Program-made: the position numbers and the translations under genes
In this document: positions 7,978 through 15,531 of the stretch, in pieces
How the letters are laid out: every line of letters begins with the position of its first letter
How positions within the stretch are numbered: position 1 is the first letter of the stretch
The notes under the pieces: model-generated
Seen by the model: the letters and a program-made list of their open reading frames with translations, nothing else
Database searches by the model: none
What the model was told of the DNA's origin: nothing
From: DASSJM01 sp049587975
GTDB lineage: Bacteria > Actinomycetota > UBA4738 > HRBIN12
Length of the DNA: 18,751 bases
Direction: 5' to 3'
NCBI GenBank assembly: GCA_049587975.1
Contig: JBAVEY010000373.1
Coordinates: 1-18,751 of the forward strand

Positions 7978-10065
7978 CTACTTCTTCGCCTCTTCCTTCT
8001 CCTGCTGCGCCGCGGCGATGATCTTGTCGGCGAGGTGCGAGGGGACCTCCTCGTAGTGCGAGAAGCGCATCGAGAACGCAGCCCGCCCCCCGGTCATCGA
8101 ACGCAGGTCGATCGAGTAGCGAGCCACCTCCGCTTGCGGCACGAGCGCCTTCACCCGTTGCCTGCCGGCGCCCGCCGACTCTACGCCCGCGATCTTGGCG
8201 CGCTTGGCGTTGAGGTCGCCCATGATGTCGCCCGTGTGGGTCTCGGGGACGACGACGTCGACCTCGACGATCGGTTCGAGCAGGACCACGCCGGCCGCCG
8301 CCGCGGCCTCCTTCAGCGCGAGCGCGCCGGCGAGCTGGAACGCCATGTCGGACGAGTCCACGCTGTGGAACTTGCCGTCCACCAGCGTGCATCGGATGTC
8401 GACCATCGGATTCCCGCTGATCACGCCCTGTTGCATCGTCCTGACGACGCCCTTCTCGACCGAGCCGATGAACTGGTTCGGGATCGCGCCGCCGAAGATC
8501 TTGTCGACGTACTCGAACCCCTCCCCGCGGGGCAGCGGTTCGATCTCGATGTTGCAGATGGCGTACTGGCCGTGACCGCCGGTCTGCTTGACGTGCCGTC
8601 CGACACCCCTGCCCGGCCCGCGGATGGTCTCCCGGTACGCGATCTTGGCGGGAGCGGTCGTGACCTCGACGCCGAACTTCCGCTTCATCCGTTCGATCTG
8701 CACGTCGAGGTGCGCCTCGCCCATCCCGTACATCACGGTCTCGTGGGTCTCGTCCGAGCGTTCGACCCGCAGGGTGGGGTCCTCCTCCCGCAGCCGTGAC
8801 AGGGCGGTCGACAGCTTGTCCTCGTCGCCCTTGGTCTTGGGTGTGATCGCGAACGCGAGCAGCGGTTCGGGCATCTCAACCGGCGGCACCGTCACCGGAT
8901 CGTCCTTGGTCGAGAAGGTGTCGCCGGTGGTCGTGTGGGACAGCTTGGCGACGGCCGCGATGTCGCCGGCCGGCACTTCCGAGAGCGTGTCATGCTCCTT
9001 GCCCCGCAGGGCGAACAGCTGGCCGATCCGCTCCTCCGTGCCTTTGGTCGCGTTGTAGACGGATGCGTCCGGCCGCATCTTGCCGGAGAACACGCGGAAC
9101 ATCGTGATGTGGCCGACGTAGGGGTCGGACACGGTCTTGAACACGTACGCCGTGAGCGGCTGTCCCGGGTCGCAGGCTCGCTCCTTCTCCTCGCCGCCCT
9201 TGGCGATGACCGTGACGGCGCCGCGTTCGATCGGGGAGGGGAACTCGTCGGCGATGAACTGGAGCACCCGGTCGACGCCGAGTGGGCGAGCCGCGGCGGC
9301 GCACAGCACCGGCGCGATCCGCGCCTCGGCGAACCCCCGCTTCACGCCGTGCACGACCTCGTCCTCGGAGAGCTCGCCCTCCTCCAGGTACTTCTCGATC
9401 AGTGCGTCGTCGGACTCGGCGACCGCCTCCATCAGCTTCTCTCTGAACGGGTCCGCCTTGCCGGAGATGTCGTCGGGCCACTCGCCCTCCTCGGCGGTCG
9501 GGCCGGCCCCGTAGCGGTATGCCTTGCGCCCGAGCAGATCCGCGACGCCCTCGAAGTCGTGCTCTTCCCCGAGCGGGAGCTCGAGCGGCGCTACCTGCGT
9601 CCCGAACGACTGCACGAGTTGCTCGAGCGTCCGCTCGAACGACGCGCGTTCGCGATCCAGCTTGTTGATCAAGATGGCGCGCGGCAACGCCGCCTCGACC
9701 GCGAGCTCCCACGCCACCTCCGTCTGCACCTCGACGCCGTCCACGGCGGAGACGACGAGCACGACCGCGTCGACCGCCCGGATCGCGGTGCGGACATCCC
9801 CGATGAAGTCCGCGTAGCCCGGCGCGTCCAGGACATTGATCTTCACGCCGTTCCACTCGACGGGCGCCATCCCGAGCGACACGCTGATGCCCTTCTTGAT
9901 CTCCTCGGGCTCGAAGTCGCTCACCGTGTTGCCGTCTTCGACGGTCCCCATCCTCGTGGTGGCGCCCGATGTGAAGAGCATGGCTTCGAGCAGCGTGGTC
10001 TTCCCCGACCCGCCGTGCCCGACCAGCAGGACGTTGCGGATGTCGTTCGCTTCGTACGTCTTCAA
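7978..10065 (-). CDS. Elongation factor G paralogue, FusA2/EF-G2 type
   Basis: This 695-residue translational GTPase has the five EF-G domains: G domain (about 8-265), II (285-380), III (390-465), IV (470-590) and V (592-685), ending in a lysine/glutamate-rich tail. Nucleotide motifs are G1 GHGGSGKT (16-23) instead of the usual AHIDAGKT, G3 DAPGYADF (80-87) and G4 NKLD (134-137). Tyr84 occupies the place of the His that activates water in canonical EF-G/EF-Tu, and the switch-I threonine appears as Ser61 (KGIS). These are features of the EF-G2/FusA2 branch, for which weak or absent ribosome-stimulated GTPase has been reported in mycobacteria. The cell should have a canonical fusA elsewhere. 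Start is TTG with GGGGG eight or so bases upstream. It interrupts the plus-strand block. Confidence 0.93.
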   Translation of the reverse strand: MKTYEANDIRNVLLVGHGGSGKTTLLEAMLFTSGATTRMGTVEDGNTVSDFEPEEIKKGISVSLGMAPVEWNGVKINVLDAPGYADFIGDVRTAIRAVDAVVLVVSAVDGVEVQTEVAWELAVEAALPRAILINKLDRERASFERTLEQLVQSFGTQVAPLELPLGEEHDFEGVADLLGRKAYRYGAGPTAEEGEWPDDISGKADPFREKLMEAVAESDDALIEKYLEEGELSEDEVVHGVKRGFAEARIAPVLCAAAARPLGVDRVLQFIADEFPSPIERGAVTVIAKGGEEKERACDPGQPLTAYVFKTVSDPYVGHITMFRVFSGKMRPDASVYNATKGTEERIGQLFALRGKEHDTLSEVPAGDIAAVAKLSHTTTGDTFSTKDDPVTVPPVEMPEPLLAFAITPKTKGDEDKLSTALSRLREEDPTLRVERSDETHETVMYGMGEAHLDVQIERMKRKFGVEVTTAPAKIAYRETIRGPGRGVGRHVKQTGGHGQYAICNIEIEPLPRGEGFEYVDKIFGGAIPNQFIGSVEKGVVRTMQQGVISGNPMVDIRCTLVDGKFHSVDSSDMAFQLAGALALKEAAAAAGVVLLEPIVEVDVVVPETHTGDIMGDLNAKRAKIAGVESAGAGRQRVKALVPQAEVARYSIDLRSMTGGRAAFSMRFSHYEEVPSHLADKIIAAAQQEKEEAKK

Positions 10066-10101
10066 GTGGCCCCCGATCGACGGACGGGAAACGGGACCGG
10101 G

Positions 10102-10107
10102 ATTCTA
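10102..10107 (-). promoter_or_regulatory. Probable -10 box of the EF-G-like gene
   Basis: The minus strand reads TAGAAT, a good -10 hexamer, about 36 bases before the TTG start. Transcription would begin near 10095 with a 30-base leader containing the GGGGG ribosome site. No recognisable -35 box is present 16-18 bases upstream. Confidence 0.4.
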
Positions 10108-10151
10108 GCGCGGCCGTCGCCAACGCCCTCGGGCGCCTCGGGCACCGGTGA

Positions 10152-10157
10152 TACCCT
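10152..10157 (+). promoter_or_regulatory. Possible -10 box of the phosphatidyltransferase-like gene
   Basis: TACCCT fits TANNNT and ends 7 bases before GTG 10165, so the transcript would start at or next to the start codon. The gene begins a divergent unit relative to the EF-G-like gene, so a promoter must lie in this 100-base interval. No -35 box is recognised. Confidence 0.35.
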
Positions 10158-10164
10158 CGCGCGG

Positions 10165-10692
10165 GTGGTGGACGTGAGCGTTCGAGCGCAGGTGGGCGAG
10201 CGCGCGGTGGTGCCGCTGCTGTGCGTCGCTGCGGGACTCGCGATCGCCGTCGCCACCTGGCTCCTGCTGGACCGCGACCCCGAGCCCGCGGGGTGGGCGG
10301 CGCTCGCGGCGGGGGTGGCGCTCGTCGCCGGTGGGATCCTCCTGCGTCCGAACGACCGCCTGGGCCGCGTCGTCCTGTCCTTCGGCGATCGGCTGTTCGA
10401 TGGGTGCGTGCTCGGGGCGCTCGCGTGGGTCTCGCGCACCATGGACCCGTGGCTCGCGGCCGGGGCCCTGATCGCGCTCGCCGCGGGGTTCCTCGCTTCC
10501 TACATCCGTGCGCGTGGGGGATCGCTCGGGTACGGGATCGAGGAGGGCGTGGTCACGCCCGCGATCCGTTACGGCCTGGTCTCCGCGGGGCTGATCGCGG
10601 GGTGGCGATGGACGCCGTGGGCGGTGGCCGTCCTGATGCTGCTCGCATCGGCCGTCCGCGCGAGCCAGGTGGTCAAGGAGGAGCGCCTGTGA
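10165..10692 (+). CDS. CDP-alcohol phosphatidyltransferase-like protein, catalytic motif degenerate
   Basis: It sits exactly where phosphatidylinositol-phosphate synthase (pgsA) is found before patA and pimA in actinobacteria. The second half aligns by eye with that enzyme: RLGRVVLSFGDRLFDGCVLG corresponds to the mycobacterial segment around FGAVLDATCDRISDGAVF, and SYIRAR to SYIKAR. It is a membrane protein with about five hydrophobic helices and 175 residues, shorter than the usual 200-220. The family motif D-x2-D-G-x2-A-R-x8-G-x3-D-x3-D is largely gone: the N-terminal D-x2-D-G region reads VALVAGGILLR, the third Asp is Leu71, and only the fourth (Asp75) remains. Activity is therefore doubtful. 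GTG codons at 10165, 10168 and 10174 are all possible starts; the first is preferred from the -10 box. It heads the patA-pimA operon. Confidence 0.8.
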   Translation: MVDVSVRAQVGERAVVPLLCVAAGLAIAVATWLLLDRDPEPAGWAALAAGVALVAGGILLRPNDRLGRVVLSFGDRLFDGCVLGALAWVSRTMDPWLAAGALIALAAGFLASYIRARGGSLGYGIEEGVVTPAIRYGLVSAGLIAGWRWTPWAVAVLMLLASAVRASQVVKEERL

Positions 10693-10711
10693 GCTTGCAT
10701 CGGGACCGCCC

Positions 10712-11686
10712 ATGAGCGGACCCGAGGAGCAGCCTCAGACGCGGCCGACGACGCCGAGAGAGACGCCGAAGGAGACCCTCGGCTACTGGGGCTACCGAAC
10801 CGCCGAGTGGCTCGCGATGTCCCTGCCCGAGCGCGCGGGCCGGCGGGTGTTCGAGACGCTCGGACGGGTGGCGCACCGCCGGCTCGAGGGGGTCCGCGCG
10901 ACCGTCGCCGCCAACCAGGCCCGGGTCCTGGGGACCGACCCGGACGACGAGCGGGTCGCGCTCGCGACCCGGGAGGCGTTCGAGTTGTACGCGCGGTTCT
11001 GGTTCGACGCGTTCCGGATCCGATCGATGCCGGTGCAGGAGTTCAACGAACGCACGGTGATGGTCGGGGCCGAGAACGTGGACCGTGCGCTCGAGGCCGG
11101 TCGGGGCTGCATCTGCGCGCTCCCGCACATGGGCAATTGGGACGTGGGCGGCCACTGGTTCGGGACCAACGGGTACCGGATCGCGGCGGTCGCGGAGGAG
11201 CTCAAGCCGCCGAGGCTCTACGAGCTGTTCCGTCGCCATCGCGAGGAGCTCGGCATGAAGATCATCGGGCTCACGAAGGGCGCTCACGTCGGACAGCAGC
11301 TGAAGCAGCTCCTGTCCGAGAACTGGATGGTGGCGCTGGTCGCCGACCGCGATCTCACCGGGCGAGGGATCGAGGTCGAGATGTTCGGCGCTACCCGCCG
11401 GGTCCCGGCCGGGCCGGCGCTCCTATCGCTCAGCTCGGGGGCGCCGCTCATCGTGTGCCCGGTCTACACCCGCGACGACGGGTGGGAGGTCCGGATCGGC
11501 GAGCCGCTCGAGATCGAGCGGACGGGCGTGATGCGCGACGACGTCACCTCGCTCTCGCGCCTGATGGCCGGGCGCTTCGAGCGCGCGATCGCGGCCAAGC
11601 CGACCGACTGGCACATGTTCCAGCCAGCGTGGAACGAGGTCGGCTCGACTGACGCGGTGCCGGCGGCGTCGGCCGAACCTCGGTGA
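10712..11686 (+). CDS. patA: Phosphatidylinositol mannoside acyltransferase
   Basis: This 324-residue enzyme of the LpxL/HtrB lysophospholipid-acyltransferase superfamily would move an acyl chain from acyl-CoA onto the mannose of phosphatidylinositol monomannoside on the inner membrane face. The catalytic H-x4-D pair is His139-MGNW-Asp144, with the same spacing as His126/Asp131 of the mycobacterial enzyme. The conserved block ADRDLTGRGIEVEMFG (211-226) follows and supplies a further acidic residue. The C-terminal WHMFQPAW is typical. The first 25 residues are polar and probably disordered. ATG 10712 has GGGA seven bases upstream and is 19 bases after the previous stop. The stop overlaps the pimA start as GTGA, giving translational coupling and supporting the assignment. 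Confidence 0.92.
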   Translation: MSGPEEQPQTRPTTPRETPKETLGYWGYRTAEWLAMSLPERAGRRVFETLGRVAHRRLEGVRATVAANQARVLGTDPDDERVALATREAFELYARFWFDAFRIRSMPVQEFNERTVMVGAENVDRALEAGRGCICALPHMGNWDVGGHWFGTNGYRIAAVAEELKPPRLYELFRRHREELGMKIIGLTKGAHVGQQLKQLLSENWMVALVADRDLTGRGIEVEMFGATRRVPAGPALLSLSSGAPLIVCPVYTRDDGWEVRIGEPLEIERTGVMRDDVTSLSRLMAGRFERAIAAKPTDWHMFQPAWNEVGSTDAVPAASAEPR

Positions 11687-12786
11687 AGCTCCTCCTGGTC
11701 TGTCCCTACGACTGGGGATCGCCGGGCGGCGTGCAGGTCCACGTCCGACAGCTCGCCGACGAGCTGCGGACCCGGGGGCACCGAACGACGATCCTCGCGC
11801 CGGGATCGGGCCCGTCCGTCGACGCCGGGGTCCGGATCGTCGGGCGCCCGGTGCGTGTGCCCTACGGGGGGACCGTGGCGCCGATCTCCTTCTCCCCGGG
11901 GTCGTGGAGACGCATCCGGAGCGCGATCCGTTCGTTCGATCCGGACGTGATCCACGTTCACGAGCCCCTGACGCCGAGCACCTCGATGCTCGCCGTCCTT
12001 GCCGCGAGCGCCCCCGTCGTCGCGACGTTCCACGCGCACCTGGACCGCTCGCGGCTCATGGAGCTCGCCGGGCCGGCCCTGCGTCAGGTCAGCCGCCGGA
12101 TCGACGCGGCGATCGCGGTGTCCGACGCCGCGGCCTCGTTCCTGCGTCGCGTCGTGCATGGGCCGCTCGAGATCGTGCCGAACGGCGTCGACGTCCGGCG
12201 GTTCGCGAACCCGGGACGCCCGCTGGAGGGGTTGCCGCAGGGGCGGAAGGTCCTGTGGGTGAACCGACTCGACCCGCAGAAGGGGTTCGAGGTCATGGTG
12301 CGGGCGTTCGAGCTGCTCGCGCCCGAGCTCGAGGACGTGCGGCTGCTCGTGGCGGGCGACGGACGCGACCGCGCGCTGCTGCGGGCGGTCCCGCGGGACG
12401 TCCGGAGCCGCATCCTGCGCCTGGGAACGGTGCCTCACGAGGAGCTGCCCCGGTACTACGCGGCCGCCGACGCGTTCGCGTCGCCCGCGATCGGGCAGGA
12501 GAGTTTCGGGATCGTCCTCGTCGAGGCGATGGCCGCGGGCGTGCCGGTCGTGGCCTCCGACATCGCGGGCTACCGGGAGGTCGTCCGTGACGGGGTCGAG
12601 GGCCTGCTGGTCCCGCCGAACGACGCCACCGCGCTCGCGGACGCGCTCAGCCGCGTGCTGTCCGAAACCGACCTGGCGTCGGCCCTCGCGGCGTCCGGAC
12701 GGGCTCGGGCCGAGACCTTCTCGTGGGACGCCGTCGTGCCCCGACTGGAGGCTGTCTACGATCGGGTCCGCTCCGGCAGGCGCTAG
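11683..12786 (+). CDS. pimA: Phosphatidylinositol alpha-mannosyltransferase (GT4)
   Basis: This 367-residue GT-B fold glycosyltransferase would transfer mannose from GDP-mannose to the inositol ring of phosphatidylinositol, the first step of PIM synthesis. Family signatures are CPYDWGSPGGVQVHV (7-21) with the Gly15-Gly16 loop, the HVHEPLTPS segment (91-99), His117 in TFHAH, NGVD (167-170) and the E-x7-E pair Glu273/Glu281 in GQESFGIVLVEAMAAG. These positions agree within one residue with those known for mycobacterial PimA (Gly16, His118, Glu274). Length is normal. GTG start overlaps the patA stop by four bases. Its own TAG stop forms the first half of a possible -10 box for lemA. A related GT4 acting on another lipid is possible, but position and motifs make PimA the best call. 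Confidence 0.92.
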   Translation: MKLLLVCPYDWGSPGGVQVHVRQLADELRTRGHRTTILAPGSGPSVDAGVRIVGRPVRVPYGGTVAPISFSPGSWRRIRSAIRSFDPDVIHVHEPLTPSTSMLAVLAASAPVVATFHAHLDRSRLMELAGPALRQVSRRIDAAIAVSDAAASFLRRVVHGPLEIVPNGVDVRRFANPGRPLEGLPQGRKVLWVNRLDPQKGFEVMVRAFELLAPELEDVRLLVAGDGRDRALLRAVPRDVRSRILRLGTVPHEELPRYYAAADAFASPAIGQESFGIVLVEAMAAGVPVVASDIAGYREVVRDGVEGLLVPPNDATALADALSRVLSETDLASALAASGRARAETFSWDAVVPRLEAVYDRVRSGRR

Positions 12787-12789
12787 GAT
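12784..12789 (+). promoter_or_regulatory. Possible leaderless promoter -10 box of lemA
   Basis: TAGGAT fits TANNNT. Its first three bases are the pimA stop codon. Exactly six bases separate it from the lemA GTG, the spacing expected if transcription starts at the first base of the start codon. There is no clear ribosome site before that GTG. A -35 box is not evident. Confidence 0.4.
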
Positions 12790-12795
12790 GCCGCC

Positions 12796-13356
12796 GTGTC
12801 CCTCGGGTTCTGGATCCTGGTCGTCGTGGTCGCCCTGCTGGTGCTGGGCGCCGTCTGGACCTACAACCGCCTGGTCAGGCTCCGCGCCCGCGTGAACAAC
12901 GGCTGGTCGCAGATCGACGTCCAGCTTCGTCGCCGGTACGACCTGATCCCCAACCTCGTCACGACGGTCAAGGGATACGCGACGCACGAACGCGAGCTGT
13001 TCGAACACGTCACCGAGGCCCGGTCTCGGGCGATCGACGCGAGCGCGGTCCCGGACCAGGCGCGGGCGGAGAACCAGATCACGCGAGGGATCCGCCAGCT
13101 CATGGCGGTGGCCGAGAACTACCCCGACCTGAAGGCGAACCAGAACTTCCTGGCCCTGCAGGAGGAACTGACCGGGACCGAGTCGAAGATCGCGTTCGCG
13201 CGTCAGTTCTACAACGATCAGGTCATGCTGCTGAACACGCTCATCGGGTCGTTCCCCTCGAACATCGTCGCGAAGACGTTCGGGTTCCGGCCACGGGAGT
13301 TCTTCGACATCGAGGACCCCGTCCGTGCGCCGTCCGAGGTCGAATTTCCCGGGTAG
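12796..13356 (+). CDS. lemA: LemA family membrane protein
   Basis: This 186-residue protein has one N-terminal membrane helix (about 4-23) followed by the LemA helical bundle. The family blocks are clear: YNRLVRLRARVNNGWSQIDV (23-42), then QLRRRYDLIPNLVTTVKGYA (43-62), the central YPDLKANQNFLALQEEL segment (109-125), FARQFYNDQVMLLNTLIGSF (about 134-153) and the terminal FEDI-like FFDIEDP. Length is typical. The biochemical role of LemA is not settled; it is often encoded beside HtpX-like proteases, as here, where only three bases separate the two genes. GTG start is nine bases after the pimA stop. Confidence 0.95.
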   Translation: MSLGFWILVVVVALLVLGAVWTYNRLVRLRARVNNGWSQIDVQLRRRYDLIPNLVTTVKGYATHERELFEHVTEARSRAIDASAVPDQARAENQITRGIRQLMAVAENYPDLKANQNFLALQEELTGTESKIAFARQFYNDQVMLLNTLIGSFPSNIVAKTFGFRPREFFDIEDPVRAPSEVEFPG

Positions 13357-13359
13357 TCG

Positions 13360-14268
13360 GTGTACGAGCAGATCGCGGCGAACAAGCGCAAGACGTTCGT
13401 GCTGATCTTGGGCGCGATCGTGCTCCTGGGTGCGGTCGGGTATGTGCTCGGCCTGTGGTACGGGAGCGGCGTGGCTGGCCTGGTCGGCGCGGTCGCGCTG
13501 GCGCTCGTCCTGTCGCTCGGCTCGTTCTTCGGGGGCGATCGCATCGTCCTCGCGTCTACGCGCGCGCGACAGGTCACCCCGCAGGACCAGCCTCGCCTGC
13601 ACAACATCGTCGAGGGACTGTCGATCGCGGCCGGGATCCCGAAACCGCGCGTCTACGTGATCCCCGAGCAGGCGCCGAACGCGTTCGCGACCGGCCGCAA
13701 CCCCGAGCATTCGTCGGTGGCCGTCACCGAGGGCCTCCTCGCGACGATGAACCGCGTCGAGCTCGAGGGCGTGATCGGGCACGAGCTCTCCCACGTGGTC
13801 GACCGCGACATCCTCGTCGGCACGGTCGTCGCCACGCTCGTCGGCGCGGTGGTACTGATCAGCGAGTTCTTCATGCGGTCGTGGTGGTGGGGCGGCATCC
13901 GAGGCCGCCGCGGCGGCGACCGCGGTGGGGGCGGGATCGAGGCGATCATCTTCGCGATCGGCCTGGTGCTGTTGGTGCTCGCCCCGATCGTCGGCCAGAT
14001 CGTCCGGCTCGCGGTGTCACGGCAACGCGAGTTCCTCGCCGACGCGCAGGGGGCGCTGCTCACGCGCTACCCGCCGGGGCTCGCGAGCGCGCTCCGCAAG
14101 ATCGCCGCGGCGTCGGGCATCCCGATGCGCTCGGCGAACAACGCGACGGCGCACCTGTGGCTCAACCAGCCCTCCCGGATCCAAGGCGAGGGCATGGGAC
14201 CGCTCGAGAAGCTGTTCAGCACGCACCCGCCGATCGAGGAGAGGATCCGTCGGCTGGAGGAGATGTGA
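13360..14268 (+). CDS. HtpX-like M48 membrane metalloprotease
   Basis: This 302-residue zinc protease has two N-terminal helices (about 12-32 and 36-56), the catalytic HELSH with zinc ligands His141 and His145 and base Glu142, two further helices (about 150-171 and 194-216) and the third ligand Glu224 in REFLADAQ. THPPIEERI near the C-terminus is the conserved M48 ending. The family degrades damaged or misfolded membrane proteins. An unusual loop, with three Trp and many Gly/Arg (about 175-192), links helices three and four. GTG start lies three bases after the lemA stop, so the two are co-translated. No ribosome site of its own is visible. Confidence 0.94.
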   Translation: MYEQIAANKRKTFVLILGAIVLLGAVGYVLGLWYGSGVAGLVGAVALALVLSLGSFFGGDRIVLASTRARQVTPQDQPRLHNIVEGLSIAAGIPKPRVYVIPEQAPNAFATGRNPEHSSVAVTEGLLATMNRVELEGVIGHELSHVVDRDILVGTVVATLVGAVVLISEFFMRSWWWGGIRGRRGGDRGGGGIEAIIFAIGLVLLVLAPIVGQIVRLAVSRQREFLADAQGALLTRYPPGLASALRKIAAASGIPMRSANNATAHLWLNQPSRIQGEGMGPLEKLFSTHPPIEERIRRLEEM

Positions 14269-14295
14269 CGATCCCGCCGAGATGGCCCCGGGTCG

Positions 14296-14324
14296 TTGAG
14301 CCACCCCGGCTCGGCCGGTAGCAT
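14296..14324 (+). promoter_or_regulatory. Sigma-70-type promoter of the DUF3048 gene
   Basis: A -35 box TTGAGC (14296-14301) and a -10 box TAGCAT (14319-14324) are separated by exactly 17 bases. Transcription would start near 14331, giving a leader of about 80 bases. The leader can fold a stem CTCCG/CGGAG in its first half. Confidence 0.6.
14298..14312 (+). terminator. Weak hairpin after the lemA-htpX pair
   Basis: GAGCC (14298-14302) and GGCTC (14308-14312) form a perfect five-base-pair stem with loop ACCCC. No T-run follows, so it is at best a weak terminator. It overlaps the -35 box of the next promoter. Confidence 0.25.
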
Positions 14325-14411
14325 CTGGCCCCGTTCGTTGGAGAACCGGCTCCGGTCGGAAACGGAGTCGACATCCCCCCATACCGCCCGCGAACCCTCT
14401 GGGAGTCCTCG

Positions 14412-15521
14412 ATGTCCGGAACCCACCGCACCCGCTCGTCCGGGACGCGTCCGTCCCTTTCCCGTCGCGGCAAGCTCGTCGCCGCGGGCGCGACCGTCGC
14501 CGTCGTTGCGGTCGGCGCGCTCGGGTATTTCGTGCTGTTCCCGCAGAAGGCGCCGGCCTTCGTCCGCCAGACGCTGGAGAGCGTCGGCCTCGGGGGCCCC
14601 GAGGCGGGCGCGCCCGACGCCACCTGCCCGCTCACAGGGGAGCCGGTCCCCGGGAGCCTGGTGCCGGACCGCCCCGCGCTCGCGATCAAGATCGAGAACG
14701 CGCCGGAGGCTCGGCCCCAGGCCGCGCTGAACGAGGCCGATGTCGTCGTGGAGGAGCCCGTCGAGGGCGGCTACACGCGGTTCATCGCCATCTTCCAGTG
14801 CGGCGACTCGGAGCGCGTCGGGCCGGTACGGAGCGGCCGGACGACCGACCCGGACTACCTGCGTCAGCTCGGGCCGGCCGTGTTCGGGTACGCGGGGGGC
14901 CGCAACGTCGTGAAGCGCGAGGTCCCCAAGGTCGGGCTCGTGGATGTGAACTACATCATCGCGGCGAGCGCGTACACGCGGGACGACTCTCGCGCCGCGC
15001 CACACAACCTCTACACGACGACGGGCGCGCTCTGGAAGGCGGCTCGTTCGAAGGACGGGGCCCCCGACCCGCTGTTCGCCTACGCGGACACCTGGGACGG
15101 TCGCGCCAAGAAGATCTCGACGGCCCACCTGCCGTACTCGGGCGTCTCCGACGTGTACTGGCACTGGAACGGCGGCAAGGGCGCCTGGCTTCGCTCCCAC
15201 GGGGACGTCCCCCACGTGCTCGAGGGCAACGAGCGCGTCTCGGCCACCAACGTGGTGATCCAGGTCGTGACGGTCACCGACAGCGACTTCCTCGACTCGG
15301 CGGGCAACCCCTCGCCGGAGGTGGATCTGACCGGCTCCGGCAAGGCGTACATCCTGCGCGACGGCGAGGTGATCCGCGGCCGGTGGGAGCGCGAGTCGCT
15401 CCACGACGTGACGACGTTCGTGACCAAAGACGGGACTGAGATCGCGCTCGCGCCTGGACGCACGTGGGTGGAGCTCCTTCCGAGCTGGGTCGACCTGGCG
15501 TTCGTTCGCCACGGGGCGTAA
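14412..15521 (+). CDS. Membrane-anchored DUF3048 (YerB-like) protein
   Basis: This 369-residue protein has a basic N-terminus, one membrane helix (about 22-43) and a large external part. The DUF3048 N-terminal domain is plain: CPLTGEPV (72-79), RPALAIKIENAPEARPQAAL (87-106), ADVVVEEPVEGGYTRFIAIF (109-128) and VGPVRSGR (136-143). The C-terminal DUF3048 domain follows (about 245-365). Cys72 and Cys130 may form a disulfide; unlike Bacillus YerB there is no lipobox, so it is probably held by an uncleaved helix. The function of the family is unknown, though an exported cell-envelope role is likely. ATG has GGGAG six bases upstream. It has its own promoter and sits between htpX and pdxS. Confidence 0.92.
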   Translation: MSGTHRTRSSGTRPSLSRRGKLVAAGATVAVVAVGALGYFVLFPQKAPAFVRQTLESVGLGGPEAGAPDATCPLTGEPVPGSLVPDRPALAIKIENAPEARPQAALNEADVVVEEPVEGGYTRFIAIFQCGDSERVGPVRSGRTTDPDYLRQLGPAVFGYAGGRNVVKREVPKVGLVDVNYIIAASAYTRDDSRAAPHNLYTTTGALWKAARSKDGAPDPLFAYADTWDGRAKKISTAHLPYSGVSDVYWHWNGGKGAWLRSHGDVPHVLEGNERVSATNVVIQVVTVTDSDFLDSAGNPSPEVDLTGSGKAYILRDGEVIRGRWERESLHDVTTFVTKDGTEIALAPGRTWVELLPSWVDLAFVRHGA

Positions 15522-15531
15522 CCGACACGCT

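Noticed and set aside
8935..10164. A plus-strand open frame fused to the front of the phosphatidyltransferase-like gene, about 410 codons long
   Set aside because: It is exactly antisense to the EF-G-like gene, has Arg/Asp/Leu-rich shadow composition and no family resemblance; only the part after about 10165 is coding.
10066..10164. A frameshifted N-terminal half of the phosphatidyltransferase-like gene
   Set aside because: The interval is too short and shows no D-x2-D-G coding in any plus frame; the motif position falls inside the open gene and is substituted.
11464..13794. A long minus-strand open frame (776 codons) across patA, pimA, lemA and htpX
   Set aside because: It spans four genuine genes on the other strand; the absence of stops follows from their high-GC third codon positions.
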